From assembly GCA_023395435.1 (NCBI GenBank), contig JAEWZG010000107.1, forward strand, positions 1 through 24,358: a stretch of 24,358 nt of DNA, written 5' to 3'. The first letter of the stretch is position 1, and each line of letters begins with the position of its first letter. The notes under the pieces were generated by a model. It saw nothing but the letters and a program-made list of their open reading frames with translations, was not told the DNA's origin and made no database searches. This DNA comes from Bacillota bacterium (GTDB lineage: Bacteria; Bacillota; Clostridia; Oscillospirales; Ruminococcaceae). Of the stretch, positions 15,797-24,122 are shown in pieces. Position numbers and translations under genes: made by a program.

Positions 15797-17128
15797 ATGG
15801 CATTACCAGTTGTAGCAGTCGTTGGAAGACCTAATGTAGGTAAATCTACACTTTTTAATAAGCTAATAGGTCAACGACTTTCAATTGTTGAAGATACACC
15901 AGGTGTTACAAGAGATCGAATATATTCAAAATGTGAGTGGCTTAATCACGAGTTTATGCTTGTGGATACCGGAGGTATTGAACCTAACTCTGATGATGTT
16001 ATTCTTTCACAGATGAGAAGACAGGCAGAGCTTGCTATTGCAAAAGCAGATGTAATAATTCTTGTTACTGATATCAGATGTGGCGTTACAGCAAACGACT
16101 ATGAAGTCGCTGCGATGCTCCAGAAATCAGGCAAACCCGTAATTTTATGTGTAAATAAATGTGATACCCTCGGTGAACCACCAGCTGAATTCTATGAATT
16201 TTATAATTTAGGAATTGGTGATCCTATTGGTGTTTCAGCTGCTCATGGTCATGGTACTGGGGATCTTCTTGACGAAGTATTAAATTATCTTCCTGCTGAA
16301 CATGAAGAAGATTATGGTGAGGACTACATTAAGGTTGCCATTATAGGAAAGCCTAATGTCGGGAAGTCATCAATAATTAATAAAATTGCCGGTGAGGAGC
16401 GAGTAATCGTTTCTGATATTGCTGGAACAACCCGTGATGCAACTGATACCGTTATAGAAAACGAATGTGGAAAATTCGTATTTATTGATACTGCTGGTAT
16501 AAGAAAAAAATCAAAAGTTCTTGAAACTATTGAACGTTATAGTGTTCTCCGTTCATATATGGCAGTTGATAGAGCAGATGTTGCTGTAATTGTAATTGAT
16601 GCTGAAGTAGGATTTACCGAGCAGGATTCAAAGGTTGCCGGTTATGCTCATGAGCAGGGAAAAGCTTGCATTATTGCTGTGAACAAATGGGATCTTATTG
16701 AGAAAGAAACTAACACAATGGATGAGTACAGAAAGAACCTTTCTGAACAATTTAGTTTTATGTCATATGTTCCATTCCTATTTATTTCTGCAAAAACAGG
16801 GCAGAGGATAGAAAAGCTTTATGAACTTATTAAATTCGTAAATGATCAGAATTCAATAAGAATTTCAACAGGTAAGCTTAATGATATTCTTGCTTATGCA
16901 ACTGCAAGAGTTCAGCCACCTTCTGACAAAGGAAAGAGATTAAAAATTTATTATATGACTCAGCCTTCAACAAAACCACCGACATTTGTTGCTTTTGTAA
17001 ACAGAGCTGACCTGTTCCATTTCTCATATCAAAGATATATAGAAAATCAGATTCGTGAAACATTCGGACTAGAAGGAACACCTGTTCGTTTTATAGTTCG
17101 TGAACGTGGAAAAGACGATTATAAATAG
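15797..17128 (+). CDS. der: Ribosome biogenesis GTPase Der (EngA)
   Basis: Der carries two GTPase domains in tandem and helps assemble the 50S subunit. Domain 1 has GRPNVGKST (10-18), DTPGVTRD (33-40) and NKCD (120-123). Domain 2 has GKPNVGKSS (184-192), DIAGTTRD (207-214), DTAG (231-234) and NKWD (296-299). A C-terminal KH-like domain fills the rest. The length of 443 is normal. AAAAGGAGTT precedes the ATG. The stop overlaps the region holding the ribosome binding site of plsY, so der and plsY are probably translationally close. Confidence 0.97.
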   Translation: MALPVVAVVGRPNVGKSTLFNKLIGQRLSIVEDTPGVTRDRIYSKCEWLNHEFMLVDTGGIEPNSDDVILSQMRRQAELAIAKADVIILVTDIRCGVTANDYEVAAMLQKSGKPVILCVNKCDTLGEPPAEFYEFYNLGIGDPIGVSAAHGHGTGDLLDEVLNYLPAEHEEDYGEDYIKVAIIGKPNVGKSSIINKIAGEERVIVSDIAGTTRDATDTVIENECGKFVFIDTAGIRKKSKVLETIERYSVLRSYMAVDRADVAVIVIDAEVGFTEQDSKVAGYAHEQGKACIIAVNKWDLIEKETNTMDEYRKNLSEQFSFMSYVPFLFISAKTGQRIEKLYELIKFVNDQNSIRISTGKLNDILAYATARVQPPSDKGKRLKIYYMTQPSTKPPTFVAFVNRADLFHFSYQRYIENQIRETFGLEGTPVRFIVRERGKDDYK

Positions 17129-17133
17129 AGGAG
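17128..17133 (+). promoter_or_regulatory. Ribosome binding site that fixes the TTG start of plsY
   Basis: GAGGAG overlaps the der stop codon and lies 8 bases before TTG at 17142. The alternative in-frame ATG at 17100 lies within der and has no such site. Confidence 0.8.
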
Positions 17134-17141
17134 TGCTTTAC

Positions 17142-17798
17142 TTGAATTTATATATTACAATTTCAATTATTATTTCAGTTATAATAGGCTATTTGATTGG
17201 CAGTCTTAATTCATCAATTATTGTAATCAAAGTATGGAAAAAAGTAGACATAAGGAATTATGGTAGCAAAAACGCTGGACTTACTAATGTTCATAGAGTT
17301 TTCGGTAAAAGCCCTGCACTTGTCACACTTATTTGTGACCTTCTAAAAGGCATAATTGCTGTATTAGTTGGAAGACTTATTGCTCACCTTTTTGGAGTTG
17401 ACAATACATTGATAGTCGGCTACTGTGCTGGTATTTCAGCATTTCTTGGTCATATTTTCCCATTATACTATGGATTTAAGGGCGGAAAAGGCGTATTAAT
17501 GGCGGCAACAACGTTGCTTGCCCTCGATCCACTTACATTTGTTATAGTTATTCCTTTTTTTGCATTAATTCTATATATAACAAGATATGTATCAGTATCA
17601 TCAATTTTAGCAGCAATTGCTTATCCAATAATTACTTATATAACTCAGTCAATGAGGTATTTTGATGCACCATTGATAGATGCCGGCTTTGCTCTTTTAA
17701 TTTCAATCATAATAATCTATATGCACAGAGCAAATATTCAGCGACTTAAAAATGGTACTGAAAATAAATTTACTTTCAAAAGAAAACAGGAGATGTAA
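17142..17798 (+). CDS. plsY: Acyl-phosphate:glycerol-3-phosphate acyltransferase PlsY
   Basis: PlsY is a multi-pass membrane enzyme that transfers an acyl group from acyl phosphate to glycerol-3-phosphate, the first step of phospholipid synthesis. The 218-residue protein shows the three family motifs: GSLNSS (20-25), GSKNAGLTNVHRVFG (41-55, a variant of the usual GSGNxGATNxxR) and GHIFPLYYGFKGGKGV (103-118). About five hydrophobic spans are visible. The start is TTG at 17142, not the ATG at 17100, because of GAGGAG and because the family begins just before the first membrane span. It lies 2 bases before gpsA, which makes the substrate for the same reaction. Confidence 0.92.
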   Translation: MNLYITISIIISVIIGYLIGSLNSSIIVIKVWKKVDIRNYGSKNAGLTNVHRVFGKSPALVTLICDLLKGIIAVLVGRLIAHLFGVDNTLIVGYCAGISAFLGHIFPLYYGFKGGKGVLMAATTLLALDPLTFVIVIPFFALILYITRYVSVSSILAAIAYPIITYITQSMRYFDAPLIDAGFALLISIIIIYMHRANIQRLKNGTENKFTFKRKQEM

Positions 17799-17800
17799 TT

Positions 17801-18811
17801 ATGGCAGATATAGCTATTTTAGGTTCTGGTGGATTTGGTACAAGCCTTGCTGTTATGATGCATAAATATGGTCATAATGTTACAGTTTGGTCAGCTTTTG
17901 CCGATGAGATTGAAGCAATTAAAAGAGATGGCGAGCATAAAAAATTATTACCAGGTCATAAGATTTCAACCGATATAGAACTGACTACAGATATATCTAA
18001 TATTAAAAGAAAAGATTTAGTTGTTTTTGCTATTCCTTCACGTTTCTTAAGAAAAGTAGCAAAAATGGCTGTTCCTTATATTTCGAAAGAAACTATAATT
18101 CTCAATACAGGTAAAGGTCTTGAGGATGAAACCTTTAACAGACTCAGCGTTATTCTTCAGCAAGAATTTCCTGAAAACAGTATTACTGCACTTTCTGGTC
18201 CATCTCACGCTGAAGAGGTTGTAATGTCAATGCCAACAACAATTGTTGTTGCAAGCACTGATATCAATGCAGCTTATTATGTTCAGGACACATTATCAAA
18301 CGATTCATTCCGAATATATATAAGCGATGATATAATAGGTTGTGAACTTGGCGGTTCATTAAAAAATATTATAGCATTATGTGCCGGAATTTGCGATGGT
18401 ATGGGATATGGAGATAACACAAAAGCTGCTTTAATGACACGAGGTATTGCAGAAATTGCTCGTCTTGGCGTTGCTTTAGGTGCAAGAGCAGATACATTTG
18501 CTGGATTAACTGGAATTGGTGATCTTATCGTAACCTGCACAAGTATGCATAGCAGAAATAGACGTGCCGGAATATTGATTGGACAGGGAATTAATCCACA
18601 AGAAGCTGTTGAACAGGTTGGAACAGTAGAGGGCTATTGGTGTGCAAAGGTTGCTTATGAACTTGCACAAAAGGAAAATGTTGTAATGCCAATAACAGAA
18701 CAGTTATATAGTGTTTTGTTTAATGGAAAAGACGTAAAAAAAGCACTTACAGATCTAATGGCACGTCCAAAACGTCATGAATCTGAAGCAAAGTGGATTG
18801 ATAAAAAATAG
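17801..18811 (+). CDS. gpsA: NAD(P)+-dependent glycerol-3-phosphate dehydrogenase
   Basis: GpsA reduces dihydroxyacetone phosphate to sn-glycerol-3-phosphate, the acceptor used by PlsY. The 336-residue protein has the dinucleotide-binding loop GSGGFGTS (8-15), NTGKGLE (102-108), SGPSHAEEV (132-140) and the catalytic lysine in ELGGSLKN (Lys188). Length and motifs are normal. The ATG lies 2 bases after plsY, and its GGAGATG site overlaps the plsY end, indicating coupled translation. The TAG stop is the first three bases of the terminator stem. Confidence 0.96.
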   Translation: MADIAILGSGGFGTSLAVMMHKYGHNVTVWSAFADEIEAIKRDGEHKKLLPGHKISTDIELTTDISNIKRKDLVVFAIPSRFLRKVAKMAVPYISKETIILNTGKGLEDETFNRLSVILQQEFPENSITALSGPSHAEEVVMSMPTTIVVASTDINAAYYVQDTLSNDSFRIYISDDIIGCELGGSLKNIIALCAGICDGMGYGDNTKAALMTRGIAEIARLGVALGARADTFAGLTGIGDLIVTCTSMHSRNRRAGILIGQGINPQEAVEQVGTVEGYWCAKVAYELAQKENVVMPITEQLYSVLFNGKDVKKALTDLMARPKRHESEAKWIDKK

Positions 18812-18853
18812 TTATAAAAAACAGCTCTATAAGTGAGCTGTTTTTTATAACTA
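18809..18853 (+). terminator. Terminator overlapping the gpsA stop codon
   Basis: A perfect 19-bp stem (18809-18827 with 18835-18853) has a 7-base loop and an internal A6/T6 run that gives a U-tract after the GC-rich tip (ACAGCTC/GAGCTGT). It closes the DUF512-der-plsY-gpsA unit. The gpsA stop lies inside the stem. Confidence 0.9.
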
Positions 18854-18915
18854 ATTCATATTAGGCTTTTACTTAATACATAAAATATTAAAAGCATAAA
18901 AATTCTCAAATGTAC

Positions 18916-18944
18916 TTTACATAAGTTTGGTTTTATAGTAAAAT
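18916..18944 (+). promoter_or_regulatory. Sigma-A type promoter for the pyrH operon
   Basis: TTTACA (18916-18921) and TAAAAT (18939-18944) are 17 bases apart, about 57 bases before the pyrH ATG. The -10 region and adjacent bases are identical to the pgi promoter. Confidence 0.75.
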
Positions 18945-18947
18945 AAT
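18928..18947 (+). repeat. 20-nt promoter segment shared with the pgi promoter (copy 2)
   Basis: This copy is identical to 11773-11792 and covers the spacer end and -10 box. The -35 boxes and the rest of the two leader regions differ, so the identity is local. Confidence 0.8.
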
Positions 18948-19000
18948 ATGAGAATGTTTAATGATAATTATTCATTAACTCTTTAAAAGGATGTGTTTAA

Positions 19001-19711
19001 ATGGAGCCAAAGTACAAAAGAATTCTTCTGAAATTGAGCGGAGAAGCACTTGCGGGCGACAGGAAATTTGGTTTGGATTATTCGGTAATAAATGATATTT
19101 GCGTTAGTATTAAAAAATGTGTTGACATAGGTGTTGAAATTGCCATTGTAGTTGGTGGCGGTAACTTCTGGCGTGGTAGAACAAGTGGTGCTATGGATAG
19201 AACAAGAGCAGATCACATGGGCATGCTTGCTACAACTATGAACGCTCTTGCTGTTGCAGATGTTCTTGAGAACTTAGGTGTAATTGTAAGAGTTCAAACA
19301 GCAATTTCAATGCAGCAAGTTGCTGAACCTTATATTAGGAATCGTGCAATGCGACACATGCAAAAGGGCAGAGTTGTTATTTTCGGATGTGGTACAGGTA
19401 ATCCATTTTTCTCAACAGATACAGCATCTGCATTAAGAGCGGCTGAAATTGAAGCTGATATTTTCTTTAAAGCTACAATGGTTGACGGGGTTTACAATAA
19501 AGATCCTAATAAATTTGACGATGCTGTAAAGTATAATACTTTAACATTTAATGATATTCTTGTTAAAGACCTTGCTGTAATGGATAGCACAGCCGCAACA
19601 CTTTGTAAAGATAACAATATTCCTATTTTGGTGTTTAATCTCAATAGACCGGATAATATTTATGATGCAGTAGTAGGTAGTAATATTGGTACATTAGTAA
19701 AAGGAGAGTAA
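19001..19711 (+). CDS. pyrH: Uridylate (UMP) kinase
   Basis: PyrH phosphorylates UMP to UDP and is a hexameric member of the amino acid kinase family, unlike eukaryotic UMP kinases. The 236-residue protein shows ILLKLSGEALAG (8-19), VGGGNFWRGR (51-60) and DHMGMLATTMNALA (71-84). Sequence and length are typical. AAAAGGATG lies before the ATG. It is the first gene of the conserved pyrH-frr-uppS-cdsA cluster, with its own promoter upstream. Confidence 0.97.
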   Translation: MEPKYKRILLKLSGEALAGDRKFGLDYSVINDICVSIKKCVDIGVEIAIVVGGGNFWRGRTSGAMDRTRADHMGMLATTMNALAVADVLENLGVIVRVQTAISMQQVAEPYIRNRAMRHMQKGRVVIFGCGTGNPFFSTDTASALRAAEIEADIFFKATMVDGVYNKDPNKFDDAVKYNTLTFNDILVKDLAVMDSTAATLCKDNNIPILVFNLNRPDNIYDAVVGSNIGTLVKGE

Positions 19712-19715
19712 TTTT

Positions 19716-20270
19716 ATGAAAGAACAGATGAATATTGCTAAAGAAAAAATGGAGAAATCAGTAAATGCACTTAAAAATGAACTTGCAACTATTAGAGCTG
19801 GACGAGCTAACCCAGCAGTTTTAGATAAAATTCACGTCGATTATTATGGATCACCAACACAAATTAATCAGATGGCAGCAATTTCTGTTGCCGAAGCAAG
19901 AATTCTTGTTATTCAACCTTGGGACAAATCTGCTCTTTCAATGATAGAAAAAGCAATTCAGGCTTCTGATCTTGGTATTAATCCAACCAATGACGGTTCA
20001 GTTCTTCGTATTACTTTCCCACAGCTTACTGAAGAACGTCGTAAGGAGCTTGTTAAGGAAGTAAGCAAATATGGAGAAGAAAGCAAAGTTGCTATCCGTT
20101 CAATCAGACGTGATGCTATTGAAAAATTCAAAGCAATGAAAAAAAATAGCGAAATAACCGAAGACGATTTAAAGACCTGCGAAAAAGATGTTCAGAATCT
20201 TACTGATAAATTTACTAAAGTTATTGATGATGTAGTTGCTGAAAAAGAAAAAGAAATTATGTCAATATAA
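19716..20270 (+). CDS. frr: Ribosome recycling factor
   Basis: Frr, with EF-G, splits the ribosome after termination. The 184-residue protein has the family end-to-end pattern: the N-terminal helix KMEKSVNALKNELATIRAGR with ANPAVLDKI, then YYGSPTQINQMA, and the late signature LTEERRKELVKEVSKYGEE. It starts 4 bases after the pyrH stop with AAAGGAGAG upstream. No deviation was seen. Confidence 0.97.
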   Translation: MKEQMNIAKEKMEKSVNALKNELATIRAGRANPAVLDKIHVDYYGSPTQINQMAAISVAEARILVIQPWDKSALSMIEKAIQASDLGINPTNDGSVLRITFPQLTEERRKELVKEVSKYGEESKVAIRSIRRDAIEKFKAMKKNSEITEDDLKTCEKDVQNLTDKFTKVIDDVVAEKEKEIMSI

Positions 20271-20277
20271 ATAATTT

Positions 20278-20284
20278 GGAGGAA
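20278..20284 (+). promoter_or_regulatory. Ribosome binding site fixing the TTG start of uppS
   Basis: GGAGGAA lies 5 bases before TTG at 20290. The first in-frame ATG (20314) has no ribosome binding site. Confidence 0.75.
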
Positions 20285-20289
20285 TTTTT

Positions 20290-21015
20290 TTGAAAATTGC
20301 TGCAAATAATAACATGGAATTATGTTTACCAACTCATGTTGGTATAATTATGGACGGGAACGGCAGATGGGCAAAAAAGCGTGGAAAACCCCGTAAATAT
20401 GGACACCGTGAAGGAGCAAAAACATTTAAAACAATAACAAAATATGCTAAAGCAATTGGTATTAAATATATCACATTTTACGCTTTTTCTACTGAAAATT
20501 GGAAAAGACCAAAAGAAGAAGTAGAAAGCATTATGGATTTATTTGATAAGTATCTTGACGATGTCAGAGAACACATAAAAGAACATGTACGTGTTATTTT
20601 TATTGGTGATAAATCTAAGTTATCTGACAACCTAAAAAATAAAATGCTCAAGCTTGAAGAAGATTCTAAAGATTTTGATGCAATGACACTTATTATTGCT
20701 ATAAATTATGGCGGCAGGGATGAACTCATTCACAGCATGATGAGTATTGCGAAAATGGTCAAGGATGGTTTTATTAAGCCTGAAGATATTGATGAAGATA
20801 TTATTAATTCCTGTATGTATACAAAAGATATTCCTGACGTTGATCTGATTATAAGACCAAGCGGAGAAATGAGAATATCCAATTTTTTGATTTGGCAATC
20901 AGCTTATGCTGAATTGTACTTTTCTGACATCTTATGGCCTGATTTTACAAAAAAAGATTTTGATGATGCCATACAAAGCTATTCCGAAAGATGCAGAAGA
21001 TTTGGAGGAGTTTAA
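20290..21015 (+). CDS. uppS: Undecaprenyl diphosphate synthase (cis-isoprenyl transferase)
   Basis: UppS extends farnesyl diphosphate with isopentenyl diphosphate to the C55 lipid carrier for peptidoglycan. The 241-residue protein has HVGIIMDGNGRWAKKRG (16-32, catalytic Asp22), GHREGAK (38-44), FYAFSTENWKRP (63-74) and DLIIRPSGEMRISNFLIWQ (185-203). TTG is taken as start because of the GGAGGAA site. Its end overlaps the ribosome binding site of cdsA (GGAGGAG at 21004-21010). Typical in length. Confidence 0.95.
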   Translation: MKIAANNNMELCLPTHVGIIMDGNGRWAKKRGKPRKYGHREGAKTFKTITKYAKAIGIKYITFYAFSTENWKRPKEEVESIMDLFDKYLDDVREHIKEHVRVIFIGDKSKLSDNLKNKMLKLEEDSKDFDAMTLIIAINYGGRDELIHSMMSIAKMVKDGFIKPEDIDEDIINSCMYTKDIPDVDLIIRPSGEMRISNFLIWQSAYAELYFSDILWPDFTKKDFDDAIQSYSERCRRFGGV

Positions 21016-21018
21016 CCA

Positions 21019-21849
21019 GTGAAAACCCGTATAATATCTGCTATAGTTGCAATAATTTTAGCAGCAGTAATTTTATTTCTACATGATACGATATTAATAT
21101 ATATTGCCATTTCTGCTTTTTCAAGCATTATGTTGTTTGAAGTATTCACAGCCCTTAATTGCCTTGAATTTAAGTCAACAACATCTATATGCTTTATTTT
21201 TTCTTTTGTAACACCGATATTTTTATATAAAGATTTAAAAGAATATAGATATTCATTTTTAATAATATGTATCATTGCAATATTTATTACTTTTTTAATG
21301 CAGTATAAAAAGCTTTCTTTTGAAAAGCTTTGTGTAATGTTATCAATAAGTATTTTGATAACACTTGCTATGAATTCTCTACTTGAACTAATGCTGTCAG
21401 ATACTGACCACGGTTTATTTCTATTGATATTATCTCTATGTGGTGCATGGCTTGCAGATACTGGAGCATATTTTGCAGGCACATTTTTCGGCAAGCACAA
21501 ATTATGCCCGAATATTAGTCCTAAAAAGACAGTTGAAGGCTTAATTGGTGGAACAATTACTAATGCTTTGCTTTTTGTTGGTATAGGTATGCTGTATTCA
21601 TATCTGTGTCAGAAAGACGGAAATCCTATTGAAATTAATTATATTTTTATAGGTATTCTTGGAGCAATATGCTCACTACTCGGCTTGCTTGGCGATTTAT
21701 CAGCTTCGCTTTTAAAAAGACAATGCAACATAAAGGATTATGGAAACATAATGCCAGGTCACGGTGGCGTTCTTGATAGATTTGATAGCGTACTTTTTGT
21801 TGTTCCTTTTATGAGCCTTGCAACAAAGTATATCACACTAATTCAATAA
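21019..21849 (+). CDS. cdsA: Phosphatidate cytidylyltransferase (CDP-diacylglycerol synthase)
   Basis: CdsA makes CDP-diacylglycerol from phosphatidic acid and CTP at the membrane, a branch point for all phospholipids. The 276-residue protein is highly hydrophobic, with about seven to eight spans. It ends with the family signature GDLSASLLKRQCNIKDYG...PGHGGVLDRFDS (about 225-257), which supplies the metal-binding aspartates. The start is GTG at 21019, 3 bases after the uppS stop, with GGAGGAG inside uppS, so translation is probably coupled. An intrinsic hairpin follows. Confidence 0.93.
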   Translation: MKTRIISAIVAIILAAVILFLHDTILIYIAISAFSSIMLFEVFTALNCLEFKSTTSICFIFSFVTPIFLYKDLKEYRYSFLIICIIAIFITFLMQYKKLSFEKLCVMLSISILITLAMNSLLELMLSDTDHGLFLLILSLCGAWLADTGAYFAGTFFGKHKLCPNISPKKTVEGLIGGTITNALLFVGIGMLYSYLCQKDGNPIEINYIFIGILGAICSLLGLLGDLSASLLKRQCNIKDYGNIMPGHGGVLDRFDSVLFVVPFMSLATKYITLIQ

Positions 21850-21854
21850 ACAAT

Positions 21855-21888
21855 AAAGAGAGCTATCCTAAAAGTTAGCTCTTTTTTT
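21855..21888 (+). terminator. Terminator-like hairpin between cdsA and dxr
   Basis: A stem of 11 pairs (21855-21865 with 21876-21886, one G-T) has a 10-base loop and seven consecutive Ts. It ends about 25 bases before the dxr ATG, leaving no room for a new promoter. It probably attenuates rather than ends the transcript, unless a promoter lies inside cdsA. Confidence 0.7.
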
Positions 21889-21911
21889 CAAATTATATTG
21901 AGGTTATGTAA

Positions 21912-23051
21912 ATGAAAAATATTTCTATTCTTGGTTCAACAGGTTCTATTGGAACACAGGCATTAGATGTCGCAAGAGCGCATAATATTAATATACAAGC
22001 ACTTGCAGCAAGTACAAATGTAAAACTTCTTGAGCAGCAGGCAAGAGAATTCAATCCTAAAGTTGTTTGTATATACAATGTAGATAAATATCTTGATTTA
22101 AAGAAAAGATTATCTGATACTGCCATAAAAGTAATTTGTGGAATGGATGGATTGTGCGAAATTGCTTTAATGGATAATGTCGATATTATGTTGAATTCTG
22201 TTGTTGGGATGGTTGGGCTTTTACCAACGATAAAAGCTTTGAATAAGAAAACAACACTTGCTTTAGCTAATAAAGAAACTCTTGTTGTTGGTGGAGAAAT
22301 TGTAACAAAAATTGCAAAAGATAAAAACATAAAAATTTTACCTGTCGACAGTGAACATTCTGCTATTTTTCAATGTCTTCAGGGGAATAAAAAAGATCAA
22401 CTTAATAGAATAATTCTTACTGCATCTGGTGGTCCATTCTTTGGAAAAACAAAAGATGACTTACAACATGTTTTAGTTAAAGATGCTCTTAATCATCCAA
22501 ACTGGTCAATGGGTAACAAAATCACTATTGATTCAGCAACACTTATGAATAAAGGCCTTGAATTTATTGAGGCTATGTGGCTTTTTGATTTGAAACCCGA
22601 TCAGATTGAAATAGTTGTTCATCGTGAAAGCGTTGTTCATTCAGCAGTTGAGTATAAAGATTATTCAGTTATTGCTCAGATGGGTGTCCCGGATATGAAG
22701 ATACCGATACAGTATGCTCTTTTGTATCCTGACAGAGTATCATGCCCGACAAAAAGATTATCACTTACTGATTATGGTACATTATCATTCAAGAAACCGG
22801 ATTTTGAAACTTTTGATTGCCTTACAAGTTGTATTGAGGCAATAAAATTAGGAGGAACATCTCCAGCTGTTGTAAATGGTGCAAATGAAGAGGCAGTAAG
22901 ATTATTCCTTGACGGTAAAATTTCTTTCTTAAAAATCGGTGAGCTTGTAAAAAAAGCTATTATGACTATAAAAAGAAAAGATATTGAATCTGTAGCTGAT
23001 ATTTTTGAAGCGGATAAGTCTGCACGAGAATTTGTTTTAAGCAATATTTAA
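21912..23051 (+). CDS. dxr: 1-deoxy-D-xylulose 5-phosphate reductoisomerase
   Basis: Dxr rearranges and reduces DXP to MEP, the committed step of the non-mevalonate isoprenoid pathway and the target of fosmidomycin. The 379-residue protein has the NADPH loop ILGSTGSIGTQALD (6-19), LANKET (118-123), the metal and substrate site DSEHSAIFQ (146-154; Asp146, Glu148) and TASGGPF (170-176), followed by NHPNWSMGNKITIDSATLMN. The ATG has only a weak GAGGT upstream, which follows the hairpin. It lies 16 bases before rseP. Confidence 0.96.
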   Translation: MKNISILGSTGSIGTQALDVARAHNINIQALAASTNVKLLEQQAREFNPKVVCIYNVDKYLDLKKRLSDTAIKVICGMDGLCEIALMDNVDIMLNSVVGMVGLLPTIKALNKKTTLALANKETLVVGGEIVTKIAKDKNIKILPVDSEHSAIFQCLQGNKKDQLNRIILTASGGPFFGKTKDDLQHVLVKDALNHPNWSMGNKITIDSATLMNKGLEFIEAMWLFDLKPDQIEIVVHRESVVHSAVEYKDYSVIAQMGVPDMKIPIQYALLYPDRVSCPTKRLSLTDYGTLSFKKPDFETFDCLTSCIEAIKLGGTSPAVVNGANEEAVRLFLDGKISFLKIGELVKKAIMTIKRKDIESVADIFEADKSAREFVLSNI

Positions 23052-23067
23052 TGTTAAGAGGTTTATT

Positions 23068-24108
23068 ATGAGTATTATTATAGCTATTCTTATTTTTGGT
23101 CTGATTATTGCAATTCACGAACTTGGTCACTTTTTAGTTGCTAAAGCCTGTAACGTAAAAGTTAATGAGTTTTCGATTGGTATGGGTCCCGTAATTCTTA
23201 AAAAAAAGAAGAAGGAAACTCAATATTCATGGCGTTTGTTTCCTATAGGCGGCTTCTGCTCTATGGAAGGTGAAGATGAATCAAGCGATGATTCACGCGC
23301 ACTCTGTAAAAAGCCAGTATATCAGCGTATACTTATTTGTGTTGCTGGTGCTGTAATGAACATAATTTTAGGTTTAGTTATAGTACTTATTATGGTTTCA
23401 ACAAGTGAAAATCTGCTTATACCTAAAATAAGTGGCTTTGCAAAGAATGCTTCTTCTCATGAAACCGGTCTTAATGTAGGCGATAAAATTGTTAAAGTTA
23501 ATGGCATGAGAATTCTTACAATCAACGATCTTTCTTATTGTTTTACAACAGATAAGGATGGTATATTTGATATGGTTGTTGTAAGAGACGGTAAAAAAAT
23601 TAATCTTTCAGGAGTAACATTATTAAAAGATAAAGGTCAAAACGGAAAGGGTAAGATTCATATCGATTTTGCTGTTACAAAAGATAAAAAAAATGTAGGT
23701 GCTGTACTGTCACATACTTTTAAAGACACAATATCTACAGCAAAAACTATATGGATATCACTTGGCGATTTAATTAAAGGCAAGTATGGGCTTAATGATA
23801 TGTCAGGACCTGTCGGAATTGTTAGTGTAATTGGTGACTCAATGAAGCCTTCAAATTCAGCAAACTTTGCAGAAATGATGCAGAATTTATTATATCTTGC
23901 TTCATTTATTACGATTAATGTTGGTATTTTCAATCTTCTTCCTTTACCCGCACTTGATGGTGGCAGAATTATGTTCCTGATTATTGAAGGAGTAAGAGGT
24001 AAGCCGGTAAAACCAGAGCACGAGGGTATGGTTCATTTTATTGGTCTTGCTTTATTAATGGTTCTAATGGTAATAGTAACATTTAATGATATAATTAAGT
24101 TAATTTAA
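23068..24108 (+). CDS. rseP: Site-2 intramembrane zinc metalloprotease (RseP/RasP family)
   Basis: This M50 protease cuts membrane proteins within the bilayer, for example anti-sigma factors in E. coli and Bacillus. The 346-residue protein has HELGH (17-21) in the first span, a single PDZ domain (about 125-205), and the second active-site motif LPALDGGRIMF (293-303, Asp297). Length and single PDZ match Gram-positive RasP-like enzymes. AAGAGG precedes the ATG. Its place between dxr and ispG is conserved in many Firmicutes. The substrate is not evident from this window. Confidence 0.93.
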   Translation: MSIIIAILIFGLIIAIHELGHFLVAKACNVKVNEFSIGMGPVILKKKKKETQYSWRLFPIGGFCSMEGEDESSDDSRALCKKPVYQRILICVAGAVMNIILGLVIVLIMVSTSENLLIPKISGFAKNASSHETGLNVGDKIVKVNGMRILTINDLSYCFTTDKDGIFDMVVVRDGKKINLSGVTLLKDKGQNGKGKIHIDFAVTKDKKNVGAVLSHTFKDTISTAKTIWISLGDLIKGKYGLNDMSGPVGIVSVIGDSMKPSNSANFAEMMQNLLYLASFITINVGIFNLLPLPALDGGRIMFLIIEGVRGKPVKPEHEGMVHFIGLALLMVLMVIVTFNDIIKLI

Positions 24109-24122
24109 AGGTGGTAATAAGA

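Noticed and set aside
18948..19000. Imperfect AATGA/TCATT inverted repeat in the pyrH leader as a regulatory hairpin
   Set aside because: Five-base A/T-rich arms in an AT-rich leader are expected by chance.
21012..21500. 162-codon minus-strand open frame inside cdsA
   Set aside because: It is a shadow of the hydrophobic cdsA coding sequence, with no recognisable protein features.
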